A DNA stretch of 64,000 nt from Bettongia penicillata ogilbyi (GCA_023548195.1 JAJHZJ010000400.1:310001-374000), one strand, 5' to 3'. Counted from the stretch's first letter, positions 1 to 9,600 are shown. Numbers and translations are program-made. Notes: generated by a model not told the origin, from the letters alone.

Positions 1-16
1 CTCCATGACATCACCC

Positions 17-423
17 TTAACCATGGTGGATTCGTGAGGAACGCCCATCTCTTTTGTTCCTTCGGTGCTGGGTCGATGGACGCAGTGTTCTTTGAGTGTC
101 ATAATAAGCACAAGAAAAATGAAAGGAGTCATTGTGACCTAGTTGATTAAGCTTCTCCAGAAGTTTTTTCATCCGCCGCTGATAGCACCTCCTCACTCCC
201 ATCCTTTTCACTGGGACCCAAACTTCTTTATTATCATCTGTTGAAACACAAACATACCCTTTTCCCCACGTTAACACTGTATGAGGACCAAATCAATTTT
301 TATTCTCATCGTGCCACATTACTGGCTGCTTTCAGGGCACTTGTTATTGCTGATTCGTTCTTTGCAGACTCCTTATTAGGAAATGTTAAGAATTTCATAG
401 CAGCCAATAAGCCATCATTATAG
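17..423 (-). pseudogene. pol: pol fragment: integrase C-terminal domain, possibly running into env
   Basis: Going down the minus strand, 423-277 carries sequence rich in Asn, Lys and Ala in one frame. Then 277-17 reads LTWGKGYVCVST..VWVPVKRM, which matches the SH3-like C-terminal domain of betaretroviral integrases. A frameshift or stop separates the two. The remaining residues are basic (CYQRRMKKLLEKLNQ) and could be the integrase tail or an overlapping env start; the window edge prevents a decision. Confidence 0.65.
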
Positions 424-433
424 AATTTTAAGT

Positions 434-495
434 AATTTAGAATATAAACAGCCAATTGTAATTTATCATCAATTTAGAGTATAAACAGCCAATTG
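434..495. repeat. Direct repeat of 25 bp inside the integrase relic
   Basis: Two 25-bp copies (434-458 and 471-495) of aatttagaatataaacagcc plus aattg differ at one base and are 37 bp apart. It is a local duplication that helped break the reading frame. Confidence 0.85.
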
Positions 496-712
496 CGAAT
501 TTGTCAACTCCTGGTCCAACTCCTCCTTTTTCTTTTTGCAAGTAAGTGTCCAGGGATCGATTTGCTCGTTCCACTATAGCTTGACCAGTGGGATTATGGG
601 GGATTCCAGTGACATGTAAAATGGAAAATTCCACCATGAACTGTTCAATGGCTTTACTGACATAAGCTGGACCATTGTTTGGTTTAATGCTTTTTGGTAC
701 TTCATGATTTAG
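437..712 (-). pseudogene. pol: pol fragment: integrase catalytic core
   Basis: On the minus strand the core motif reads KPNNGPAYVS, where retroviral integrases have an aspartate before NGPAY: the second acidic residue of the DDE triad is asparagine here. It continues into GIPHNPTGQAIVERANRSL, the region holding the catalytic glutamate, which is kept. The N-terminal zinc-binding domain and the segment with the first aspartate are missing, because this piece starts directly next to the RNase H end. Integration activity is impossible. Confidence 0.82.
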
Positions 713-989
713 AATGTGACCGAGTGTGTGTGATATAAAATATTGTTGTTTTGGCCCTTATTGCTAGTTGAACTTCCATAGTTATCTGTTTAATACTATC
801 TGCCCTATCAGGAATATAGGCTGACTCTACTCTAGGTATCAATGGTACTGTATACTTTCTGTCTGTGATGATATTGCAAGGTTCTTTCACATATAATAAT
901 GCTTGCAATACTTCATATAATTCATTTTGTTGTGTAGAAGTAAATGTTGTTTTAAATTTATGCATCTCCTTTTTAGATGGAATATACAT
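702..989 (-). pseudogene. pol: pol fragment: RNase H
   Basis: About 95 codons. It contains an ITDRKY motif where RNase H normally has an Asp-Ser-Lys/Gln-Tyr type sequence, and a FYITHTRSHS motif near its end that matches the His-containing C-terminal motif of retroviral RNase H. The catalytic aspartate of the ITD motif is present. The serine after it is arginine. The frame ends right at the point where integrase-core sequence begins in another frame. Confidence 0.8.
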
Positions 990-1070
990 AGATGCCCTAA
1001 AATTTTTTGTTGCATCTGTAAAAACATTAACTCCCTCTACCAGTGAGGAAGAACATTTGTTGGCCCAAGA

Positions 1071-1652
1071 TCATGGCCACGTGGCAAATTGCTGCCCAAA
1101 AGGAATTGGGAACCCGTGTTGGAAATTCTGATTAATCAATATCTGCCATTCCACAAACTCTTGTATGCAGTTCTCTATTTGTTGACTTGTATACATAGTA
1201 TATATTGTGTGAGGTTTCTGTCCTATTAACATCCTTACTCTCTTCACTGCCTTATGTATGATTTGGGCTACCAGCACAGCATAAAGCACACAAGCTCTGT
1301 TCTTCATCTGAGCCAAATATACCCACTCAATAATCCTTTGTTTTTGATGTAAAACTCCAGTGGGTATTTTTTCAGTGAATAAAATTGTTACTTCCAAGTC
1401 CTGTGATTCTAATATCCTGCTAGTAGTACACTCCATAATCTTTTTCTGCACTAATTTCAAACATTCCAGTGCTTCATCTGTCCATCCTCTGCATGACTTT
1501 AATTGAGAAGGACCTTTCAATAAATCATATAATGGTTTCATTTGATCAGTTGTAATTCTCAACTGTGGCCTACACCACTGAATTTCTCCTATCAATTTCT
1601 GAAAGTCATTTAAAGTTGTAACCTTTGTAGAATCTATGATAGGTGACTTCAA
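1071..1652 (-). pseudogene. pol: pol fragment: reverse transcriptase thumb and connection
   Basis: This is an open frame of 193 codons. Near its start (residues 14-31) it has LNDFQKLIGEIQWCRPQL, a typical betaretroviral RT thumb signature, followed by connection-domain sequence ending around FPIPFGQQFATWP. The palm with the catalytic aspartates should lie upstream and is absent. The next piece (RNase H) is in a different frame, so a frameshift separates them near 990-1071. Confidence 0.82.
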
Positions 1653-2935
1653 ACTTAAGCCTTACCACCTTTCATCATTGTTTCACAGGGTAGCTTCTCC
1701 TTCTCTGATTACATTTACTCTGAAAAAAAAACTTTTTAGAAATTAAGTTGTTAATAAGTTCAAACACTAAATTTAACTTTTGCTTAAGCCAAGGAATGAC
1801 TACAAGTTCACATCAAAAGAGCAAGATCTTTTCTGCTTCATAGACCATTACATATTAATTTATCAATACATTGTCTTGAAAATGAAAATTTAAAACCGTT
1901 TAAAATTTCTCCTGTTGTTAACAGTCACTAAACTTTTACAAAAATTAGTTGAAAACCTTCAAAATAATAGTTCTCTTCTCTTGATCTAATCTGGAATGAT
2001 AAAAGTTACAATTCACTGTAGACCCAGCTGAATGATGAGTTGGGACTGCAGGGCAAAAATCTTAATGGTTCCATCCTTTACTCAAGTAAATTTTATTTCT
2101 GTGTCCACTCCTTAAGAACTTCTTTGAATGAGAGGGTTTTTGAATTCCTCAGCTGAAGGGAGGGAGACTTCTGGACAACTGCCCAGTGGCGCCAAGTCTA
2201 TTCCATTCTGCTGGAGAGTTTCAAAAGCTTTATCTCTGCTGAGGTGTTCCTTTGAGATTTATGCATATTTCCAATTTTCCTAGTGCCAAATAATATAACA
2301 AATCCTGATCTGTTTTAAACATCCAATTAGGAGTGACACGTTTCACTTAAAATGTGAACAGAATAACTACCTTTTGGTTACTTCTCATTATACAAAATAC
2401 TTTTCTTTTAGGTGAGATTTAGGTGAAAATGCTGATCAGCCTGCCCCAGATCTCCTCTCGTCTCTCTCTCCACCCTCACAATTTGGCCAGAATTGGAGGG
2501 TAAAGCGAGAGAGAGTTTAACCAAAAACTTTCAAATAATTCCCAAAACTTTTATGCTTTCCTTAAACTTCATATCCATGTTGTTTTCCTAATGGGCTTTG
2601 ATTAAAGACCCCTTTAAAACTGCACAGACACTATGTCCCTGCATTTCCCATCCAAGACTACACCTTGCAATCACATGAACTAAATAATATAAGATTAGTT
2701 CCTCTCTTTCTCTCTCCCATACTTCTCCCCGATGCTGCAGTCATCAGAGAGAAGGGAGGAGGGGGAGGAAAAGAGATAACATTCCAAGGTCCAGCTACCA
2801 TGGAGCTGACCATAATAACTCACAAACACACGCACACAGAACATGTAAAGACAGAACACATATACAGACAATAAAAGAATCCAAAAAACTGAGAAAAAAT
2901 TGTCAGAAATCCTCTGTACACATTATAACTCTGGC
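1653..2935 (-). other. Unassigned block inside the provirus, replacing capsid-protease-RT palm
   Basis: This 1.3 kb lies between gag and pol but is AT-rich, full of stops on both strands, and shows no protease, dUTPase or RT motif that I can recognise. It has a GA/CT-rich patch at about 2455-2515, a purine-rich run at 2745-2775 and an open stretch of about 48 codons around 2100-2250 on the minus strand. A complete gag-pro-pol would need several kb here, so coding sequence was lost and either replaced or eroded. It could be sequence of another element, captured cellular RNA, or heavily decayed viral sequence. Its ends are estimates. Confidence 0.5.
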
Positions 2936-3760
2936 TTAATTTCTATCACTGTGTCCGGGCTGCTGAATTCGCCACTGTGCCACAAATCCTGGGCAAATTT
3001 TTTGCTGTGCCACAAAACCAGGCCCTGGGCCAACTCTGGATGTATTTCCTGGTTGAATTTCTGACTGCACCAACTCCCTCTTTCCTCTCTGTCCTATCTG
3101 GTCATGATTGTCTCCTGAGCTCCCAGACCGCCAAGATTGTATGGCTGTCTGTACATAAGCAGAGCCGGGACCGTATTTTGCGGCGGCCTCTTTAAGATCT
3201 CTTAGGAATTTATAGGACAGCGGTTTATGCACCCTTTGAGGCTGTCCGCCCTGTTCTGGCTGAACAAACACAGGGAATAGGTTGGCCCCTTCCCAATCTA
3301 CCTCCTCTCTATTTTCCTGCTGCTCTGGGACTTCCTCTTTTTGTATGTCCTGCGATTTCTTTTGGGGTCCCTCTCCTCTCTGCGGGCGAGGTTTTTTTGT
3401 TCCTTGTCTTTTCCCGTGTCCTGCTCCCTCCTCCCTGATTCCTTCCTGACTCTCTCCTTTAGCCTCTCGGACTACACTACCCAGACTCCTCCATGGATAC
3501 ATAACAAAGTCCTGGGGATTGAGGAAGTAGGGGTCCTCTTTTTGGTATGAAGCCATCTGCTGCCCTATTAATCGGCAACGGGTCGGATCAATTCCTGTAT
3601 GCTCTACCCATGGACTGATGGTTATTATTTTCTCGACCCAATCTTGGCAAATTCTTATGTGTATTTTTATCCCATTCTGCTTGCAGAGTTTGTACACTTG
3701 GCAAGCTAGAATTCCTTTGTCCTCTGGCCTAACCTCTCCTATGGATTGGGTTTGTCCCAT
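2936..3760 (-). pseudogene. gag: Truncated gag (matrix, spacer and start of capsid)
   Basis: The open frame extends upstream to 3868, but the start chosen is the methionine at 3760, which gives an N-terminus beginning MGQTQS with glycine at position 2, a myristoylation-type start. About 274 codons follow. The first 100 residues look like a matrix domain. A charged Glu/Gln/Lys/Arg-rich spacer follows (residues about 100-165). Then comes a capsid-like start (PLSYKFLRDLKEAAAKYGPG) at about residues 180-200. After about 30 capsid residues homology is lost, and the tail has a repeated PGFVAQ motif before the stop. The capsid body, major homology region and zinc knuckles are missing, so it cannot assemble particles. 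The matrix frame itself is intact, notable for an old copy. Confidence 0.8.
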
Positions 3761-3853
3761 CCTAGGTCTGCCTTCGGGGGCCTTACGCGAAATAAATTTT
3801 CGCTTCGGCAATCCCCGGGTGCTTGGCCCTTCTACCCCCTGCCAGCAAGGGGT

Positions 3854-3870
3854 AGGTGAGTTACTCACCT
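3854..3870 (-). promoter_or_regulatory. Major splice donor inside a palindrome in the viral leader
   Basis: The minus strand contains GAG/GTGAGT, a strong 5' splice site, between the primer site and the gag start, where the major retroviral donor belongs. The donor is embedded in a 17-nt palindrome (AGGTGAGT, one centre base, ACTCACCT). Retroviral leaders often carry palindromes used for genome dimerisation; that role here is inference. Confidence 0.65.
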
Positions 3871-3886
3871 CACCACGTCCGTCACA

Positions 3887-3904
3887 GTCCCTGTTCGGGC
3901 GCCA
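3887..3904 (-). other. Primer binding site, tRNA-Lys3 type
   Basis: The minus strand reads TGGCGCCCGAACAGGGAC, the 18-nt complement of the 3' end of tRNA-Lys3, two bases after the LTR ends. This is the primer class of MMTV-like betaretroviruses and lentiviruses; the gag and pol relics favour the betaretroviral reading. The site shows no mismatch over 18 bases. Confidence 0.93.
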
Positions 3905-4058
3905 GTTGTCCGGGACTCACGGTCCCCGATCAACCCTCCCGGTGAGTAGTAACCCCTCACTCTGCTTCACGCAGCTTCAGACGTCTCTGGTCCCGTCTCC
4001 GGAGGCTGGAGCACGGGCGAAACCAAGCACGAGCCAGAGTGGTAGAGCAATGCAGATG

Positions 4059-4064
4059 TTTATT
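4059..4064 (-). terminator. Polyadenylation signal AATAAA in the 5' LTR
   Basis: The minus strand reads CTGAATAAACATC. The placement downstream of the TATA-like box and upstream of U5 is normal for retroviral LTRs. Confidence 0.7.
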
Positions 4065-4111
4065 CAGTAGTTCACATCAGTCCAGTCCCCACGAACCCCC
4101 TTAGAGCATTG

Positions 4112-4118
4112 CCTTATA
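4112..4118 (-). promoter_or_regulatory. TATA-like box of the 5' LTR
   Basis: The minus strand reads TATAAGG within GGAATATAAGGC, about 48 bp upstream of the AATAAA signal. The position fits a U3 core promoter; activity is inferred only. Confidence 0.6.
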
Positions 4119-4393
4119 TTCCTTATCCTTTCCGGGTTCTAGCCCTTAGTTCCCTGATTGGTGATTAAGCCTTGGTCAGCCCTCAGCACCTGTTCTTAGG
4201 GCCACGTTATCGACCTGGCTGATCGTGTCCTACTATGATAGGTGGGGGCCCCACTAGTACCTCCCCGAGGGCGATGCCGTACCTTGTCCATGAGCCTTCC
4301 TTGTGCCCAGAATGAGGAAGTCACGGGCCAACCGCGTGACTGCCTCCCTGCCGTCACCTATCCACCCAGGAGGTCCGGTGGCGGCCCCTGACA

Positions 4394-5860
4394 CCCTAAT
4401 ATTGATAAAGTTCTTAAAAATTACATGTGTAAATTTTCCATATAGAAAAGTAAACAGTTTAACCTTATTGAGGCCCTTATGCTATCTCTTTTACTTTTAT
4501 GTTTCTATGCTTCTCTTGAGTCTTATATTTGAAGGTAATATTTTTGATTGACCCACATAAGGTCTGTTTATCAGGAATGATTGAAAATCCTCTATTTTGT
4601 CAAATATCTACTTTTTCCCTTGAATGATTATACTCAGTTTTTTTGCTGAATAGGTTATTCTTGATTTTAATTACAAGTGTTTTTGCCTTTTGATATATCA
4701 TATTCCCAGCTCTCTTCTCCTTTAATGTAGAAGTAATGTGTGATCCTGACTGTAGGTCTATGACTTTGGAATTGTTTCTTTCAAGGTACTTAATCTATTT
4801 TCTCTAATTTTAGAGCTCTGGGATTTGACTATAATACACCTGAGATTTTTCATTTGGGAATCTCTTTCAGGTGGCAATTGATATATTCTTTTAATTTCTA
4901 TTTTACTCTCTGGTGCTAGGATATTGGGCTCAGTTTTCCTTGATAATTCTTTGAAATATGATTTCTATGCCCTTTTCTCAATCATGGCTTTCAGGAAATC
5001 CAATAATTTTAAATTATCCCTGATTGGTCTTTTTCCCAGATCAGAGTTCCTTTGAAGAGATATTGCACATTTTCTTCTATTTTCATTCATTTGACGTTGT
5101 CTCATTGTTCTTTGATATCTTGTGGAGTCATTCAGCAAGTCATATTTGTCCAATTCTAATTTTCAATCATTTTCATAGATGAACTTTTGTACCTTGCTGC
5201 CCATTTGACCAATTCTGATTTTTAAGAAATTGTTTTCTTTAGTATTTTTGTGCCTCATTTTATCAAACTTTTAATTTTATTTCAATTTTTTCTTCCTTTA
5301 TATTTGTATCTTTACCTACTTTTTCCTCTGTCACTACTATTTGATTTTAAATATAATTTTTAGCCTTTCTAGGAATTATTTTCTACTTGTGTCCAATTCA
5401 CATTTCATTTTCCTTTGAGGCTTTGCTTGTAGCTGTTTTCTCCTTAGGAGTTTATGTCTTCATTTTCTCTGTCTTCCTTGTGAATTTTTATGGTAAGGTT
5501 ATTTATTGCTGTTTGTTCATGTTTGCATTATATTTCTTGATTTGGAATTTTTTATTAAAGTTGGTCTCTATTCCTATTGTGGAAGGTGAAGGACACTGTC
5601 TCAAGATTCAGGATTTTTTTTTTTTTTTGCATTACTATGAGAGCCAGTTTGGGTTTGAAAATTTTTAGCGCTTTCAAGTGATATAATCTGGGTAGAGGTG
5701 TGGTCACTGTTCTCCTGGTCTTTACTCTTGTCCTTAACCAGGTAGGATTCTGATTTCTTGGGATTTCACTTGATACCTGTTAGTGCCCCTGCTCTCTTGG
5801 GGCCAAAAATGATACTTCTCAGAACTTCTCCCTCTTAACCAAAAGTTCTTTTCTCTAAGA

Positions 5861-5905
<45 letters not shown>

Positions 5906-6275
5906 TGTGCACCCAGGTGGGTGTCAATGGAGGTACTAAACAGTATCTGGTTGTGTGTCCAGTACTAGCGTAGAAGTCTCTTTCTGACCAATTGCTACCT
6001 CTCCTTACCTTTTCTAGCTTCAGAACTTTCAAAATTTCTGCTTCTCCTGTCACCACAACTTAATCCCACATCTAATGTTTAATACATTCCAGCCTCACCT
6101 CTGAGACACAGATGTCTCTTTTGACATCCTAAGTTGTCTTGAGCTAGGCTAGTGTTTTACACAGACCTTTTGCTGACTCTGCTATTCTAAAATTCAACTG
6201 AGGTATTATTTTAAAGTTGTTTGGAGTAAAATGTTGCGAGAGCTTAGCTGAGTGCTTTCTCTACTGTGATATGTT
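4394..6275 (-). mobile_element. HAL1 (half-L1) relic, antisense, split by the retrovirus
   Basis: The minus strand aligns by eye to the better-preserved HAL1 at 58815-61700. The post-ORF1 tail (revcomp of 4394-4560) resembles its aagcatgaaaaagtaaac and ctgtttacattcctacatgg segments. An ORF1-like stretch on the minus strand (about 4965-5153) keeps RDNLK. The 5' end lies near 6275. A GT/GC tract sits inside it. There is no ORF2-like sequence. Heavily diverged. Confidence 0.65.
5863..5910. repeat. (GT)n(GC)n microsatellite
   Basis: About 14 GT units are followed by alternating GC and then cacgtgtgc. The alternating purine-pyrimidine composition is prone to Z-DNA. Confidence 0.95.
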
Positions 6276-6389
6276 GACTCTACCCCCAGAAGTAATGTTT
6301 GTTATTGTTGATATTTCTTGGTTTGTTTGTCTTTTGTCTGAGTAAAGAGCCTAATTTACAGGGAGGCAACTGCTTGGTAAAAATGGAAA

Positions 6390-6860
6390 GAGTTTTGTCA
6401 CTAAGTAGGTTTAAACTAAGATCTTCAAATATACAATTCAAGACTTCAAAATGGATATGTGACCTAACCTGAAACGGCGATACCACTAAAAATAAATTAG
6501 AAAAATATTAGGTATCTTAATAACTATGGCTAATGGGAATTCTTTTATCCAGAAAAAAATAGATGAAATTGGTTATTAAAATTAAGATGAATTTTTACTG
6601 TAGTAAATGAAATCATTTCAGAAAATATCAAAGAATGCAAAAGTAGAGAGGACAGAGAAACTACATATGACAAATCAACTAGGATCATAAAGTTCTCTGA
6701 TACCCGATATATACATAAAACTGAAACAAATACTATATTATTACACTGAAGTTGATTGCTCAATATATAAATGGCCTAAAGATGTGAGTAGTTTTCAAGA
6801 GAAGAATGAGGAAAAAAATTACCACATAGAAACACTCTAAATCATGAACTATAAGATAAA
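6390..6860 (+). mobile_element. L1 ORF2 3' fragment, sense
   Basis: Degenerate sense copy of the end of L1 ORF2. Landmarks include atggatatgtgacctaacct and the atggcctaaagatgtgagtag segment, related to the L1 'aatggtcaaaggatatgaac' stretch seen in other copies here. Frames are fully broken. Confidence 0.5.
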
Positions 6861-7069
6861 TATGCATAATATATGTGCATGTGTGTATGTATATATGTGG
6901 ATGGATGGATATGTGTGTTTTTTGGTATCTTTTTTCTTATATTGGCATAGTTAACCCCAGTATCCTTAACCATCCCTCAACAGTCACGATATGTCACATT
7001 ATTTTTAAAGAGGAAAGAAAAATCAGCACAAATGATTGATACATTGAAAAAGCATAAAAATATGTTCCA

Positions 7070-7710
7070 CATATAAAATTTCTGTTCCTTCCTCCTCCAA
7101 AAAATGATATGGTATCTTTTCATATCTCTTTACTTGAATCATTTTTGATATTTGTAATTTTGTTATATTCACCTTTGGTTTTTTAGAGTATGGTTGTTGC
7201 TGTTTTATTTACAACACTGTAATTATTGTATATACTGTTTTCCTGGTTCTGTTTTCTTCACTCTGTATCTGTTCATGTAGACTTTCCAGAGTTTTCTACA
7301 TTCATTATACATATATATGTATAATTTGTTGTATCTTAGTAATGTTCCATTGCATTAATGTATATCAACTTGCTTAGCCATTCCTCATTTGATAGTCATC
7401 TACTTTACTTTCAATTATTTGCTGTCCAAAAAGTCATGTTCTAAATATTTTGGTCTGTAAGAACTTTCTTCCTTGAGATATAAGTCAAGTAAGAGTTTCT
7501 GGTTCATAGGGTATGGACAATTTAGTCGCTTTATTTCTTAATTTTAAATTGCTTGCCCAACTGGGCATTCCATTTCACATCTCACATAACAGTGTATTAG
7601 CATGCCTATCCTTCCATAATGTCTCTAACATTGACCACTGATAGTTTTTTGTCATTTTTAAGCCAATTTTCAGGTTGTGAGATATACTTTCAGAATTATT
7701 TAGGTTTTCA
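7070..7710 (-). mobile_element. L1 3' end fragment, antisense
   Basis: It resembles the antisense L1 3' region seen better at 38070-38600: tactgttttcctggttctgt, attccattatattagc-like, and the 'cattcctcatttgatagtc' block. It ends in the CA repeat at 7715. Confidence 0.55.
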
Positions 7711-7712
7711 TT

Positions 7713-7714
<2 letters not shown>

Positions 7715-7749
<35 letters not shown>

Positions 7750-7845
7750 TCTCTCTTCTTTGTCTTTGTTTTTTTCTCTTTCTTTCTCTCTCACACACAT
7801 ATGCATAGATGCACACACACACATACATACACACACACGTGTGTG
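7715..7845. repeat. (CA)n microsatellite, two tracts
   Basis: Pure CA at 7715-7748, a CT-rich spacer, then an interrupted CA tract at about 7792-7845. Confidence 0.93.
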
Positions 7846-7945
7846 ACATTGACCAAGTGATAAGTGGTCAAAGGATATGAATAAACTGTCCTCAAAAGAA
7901 TAATGTCAAAGAAGTAGCAAAATCACATAATACAGTTTTGTATAT
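7845..7945 (+). mobile_element. Short L1 fragment in inverted orientation
   Basis: It contains agtggtcaaaggatatgaat, a sense-strand L1 ORF2 landmark, although both neighbours are antisense L1. A twin-priming inversion or a separate insertion could explain it. Confidence 0.45.
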
Positions 7946-7949
7946 ATCT

Positions 7950-8600
7950 CAAATACCAAACCTTTTCAAGGAATTTGAAATATATATATTTCTTATTGAC
8001 CACTTTATTATCCTAGGTGAGTTAATTTTGTCCATGTAGAAGCTCTTCAGTTTCATGTGATCAGAGTTGTTGCTTTTTCCATTTAAAATTGTTTGTATCT
8101 CTTGTTTTGTTAAGAATATGCCTTCTAGGAATGGATATGAGAATTTTATTATATACTCTTCCAAAGTTTTAATAGTAAGATCTTTACTATTAAAGTCACA
8201 CATGCATTTAGAATGTATCATAGAATTGTATGCAAATTGCTGGTGTTAGACTAATTTCTGGTAGACTTTTTCAGTTTTCCAAGTAATTTGTATCAAACGA
8301 GTTTTTTCCCAAGTAATTTATATTTTCTACTTTATCAGACACAGAGTGCATTATGCAGCTTTCTAATTCTCCCCCTCTAATATGTTACATTGATCTGGAT
8401 CTCTTTCTATTTTAAATCAATACGACATGGTTTTGAAGGTTGCTATCTCATAATATAGTTTGTGTTCTGGAAGTCATATTGCCCCTACAACTCTATTTCT
8501 TTTAATAATGTTCCTTGATAATATAGATCTTTTGTTTTTCTAAATGAATTTTGTTATTTTATCTAGAGCTATGATGTATCCCATTGCAAATTTGGCACAA
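7950..8600 (-). mobile_element. L1 ORF2 fragment, antisense
   Basis: The antisense landmarks shared with the other L1 copies are present: 'cttcagtttcatgtgatcag' (the AATCAAAATT stretch), 'tgtatctcttgttttgttaa', and the 'cgacatggttttgaaggttgc...ataatatagtttg' block. Confidence 0.65.
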
Positions 8601-8671
8601 CATTAAAAGTGTTAGAGAAATACAAATTATAATCATTCTGGTTTTACTTTATACTATCTAAATTGTATGTG

Positions 8672-8986
8672 TTTGTCCTTCATTGCCAAAGAATACCATG
8701 CCATCAGAGAAATAATGACAAGACTTGCACTTGACTTTGTTTCAAGTGAGGGAGGACTGTGCAGGTCACCGACCCCACTTCTCCTCCAGAGCCATCTGAA
8801 TCAAGTGACCAGATATTCATCAGGATGACTGGAGATGACCCAGGATAAGGCAATTGAGTTTCAGTGACTTGCCCAAAGTCATACAGCTAGTGAATATCAA
8901 GTGACTGAGGTAAGATTTGAACTCATGTCCTCCTGACTCCTGCATTGGTGCTCTATCCACTGCACTACCTAGCTGCCCCACCATCT
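8672..8986 (-). mobile_element. Marsupial tRNA-derived SINE (Mar1/CORE-SINE type), antisense, near full length
   Basis: Read on the minus strand it starts with the tRNA-like head (revcomp of gtgctctatccactgcacta) carrying the A box. It continues through a B-box-like stretch and the core (revcomp of acttgcccaaagtcatacag). It ends in the longer body that in plus orientation reads gccatcagagaaataatgac. About 315 bp and well preserved. Such SINEs are transcribed by RNA polymerase III and moved by LINE enzymes. Confidence 0.8.
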
Positions 8987-8994
8987 AAATTGAC

Positions 8995-9345
8995 TAAGAT
9001 TACAAAATACATAAGCTGTCAGTGTTCTAGGGACTGTTGAAAGACAAATATAAAGATTTCACTGTTGGTGGACCTGTAATATATTTCAGCCATTCTGTAT
9101 TTCAATTTTAAATTAAATTAAGTTAAGCAAGAATCATTTAACTCACTGTATTCTTTGAATTCTATACTGCCTAAAAATATCAAAAGAAGTGAAATAAAGT
9201 TTCCATATACCTACATATTCATAGCAGTATTCTTTGTATTAGCAAAAATATGATTACAATATAGGTGGCAATTGAATAGGAAATGGATGAAAAACCTAGG
9301 GTATGTGAATGCAATATAATATTTTTAAGCAATGAGACATGACTG
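8995..9345 (+). mobile_element. L1 ORF2 3' fragment, sense, interrupted by a SINE
   Basis: The stretch 'cactgttggtggacctgtaa' and the following 'cctacatattcatagcagta' and 'gaaatggatgaaaaac' blocks are the 3' part of L1 ORF2. The sequence is interrupted at about 9345 by a SINE and seems to resume briefly after about 9600. Confidence 0.6.
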
Positions 9346-9600
9346 AGCAATTCAGGCAGCTGAGTGGCATGATGGATAGAGCACTGGCCCAAGAGTTAGT
9401 AATACCCAACTTCAAATTTGTTCTAAGACATTTACTATCTGTGTCACCCTAGGCAAGTCATTTAACCCTGTTCACATTAGTTTCTACATTTGTAAAAGGA
9501 GCTAAAGAATGAAATGGCAAACCACTTTAGTATCTTTGCCAACAAAACTCCAAATGCGATCACCTAGCATTGGATACAACTGAAATGAATGAATAAAAAC
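9345..9600 (+). mobile_element. Mar1-type SINE, sense, nested in L1
   Basis: The head is caggcagctgagtggcatga then tggatagagcactggccc (tRNA-like A box). The core follows: gtcaccctaggcaagtcatt. The tail near 9575 (atacaactgaaatgaatga) resembles the RTE 3' tail. Divergent but complete in layout. Confidence 0.78.

Larger units (their letters stand above)
1..4393 (-). mobile_element. Endogenous retrovirus, class II (betaretrovirus-like), 5' part of a defective provirus
   Basis: Read on the minus strand, the order is LTR, primer binding site, leader with splice donor, gag, a non-retroviral-looking block, RT thumb/connection, RNase H, integrase, then the window edge. The Lys3-type primer site, the gag start and the pol motifs point to a betaretrovirus-like (ERVK-type) element. 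It cannot be functional: most of capsid, all of nucleocapsid and protease, and the catalytic palm of RT are absent, and pol is broken into several frames. The 3' LTR, env and the left target-site duplication lie outside the window. The right flank beginning at 4394 (ccctaa) is HAL1 sequence, so the provirus landed in the 3' tail of an older HAL1. Confidence 0.9.
3907..4393 (-). repeat. 5' LTR of the endogenous retrovirus (487 bp)
   Basis: On the minus strand the LTR starts TGTCAGGGG and ends CCCGGACA, so it has the usual TG...CA ends within a short TGTC/GACA inverted repeat. It ends two bases before the primer binding site. It contains a TATA-like box and an AATAAA signal about 50 bp further on, which suggests a short R region between them. 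It is GC-richer than its surroundings and retains many CpGs, suggesting it is younger than most repeats here. The matching 3' LTR is outside the window, so age by LTR divergence cannot be judged. Confidence 0.9.

Noticed and set aside
1..24. Possible env start at the left edge (minus strand)
   Set aside because: Only a few codons lie inside the window, too little to tell env from the integrase tail.
2187..2193. TGGCGCC resembling a second primer binding site (plus strand)
   Set aside because: Only seven bases match, the following bases do not fit any tRNA 3' end, and no LTR end precedes it. It may be mere coincidence.
8672..8986. tRNA gene-like A and B boxes
   Set aside because: They belong to tRNA-derived SINE heads here and at several other sites; no intact cloverleaf was seen.
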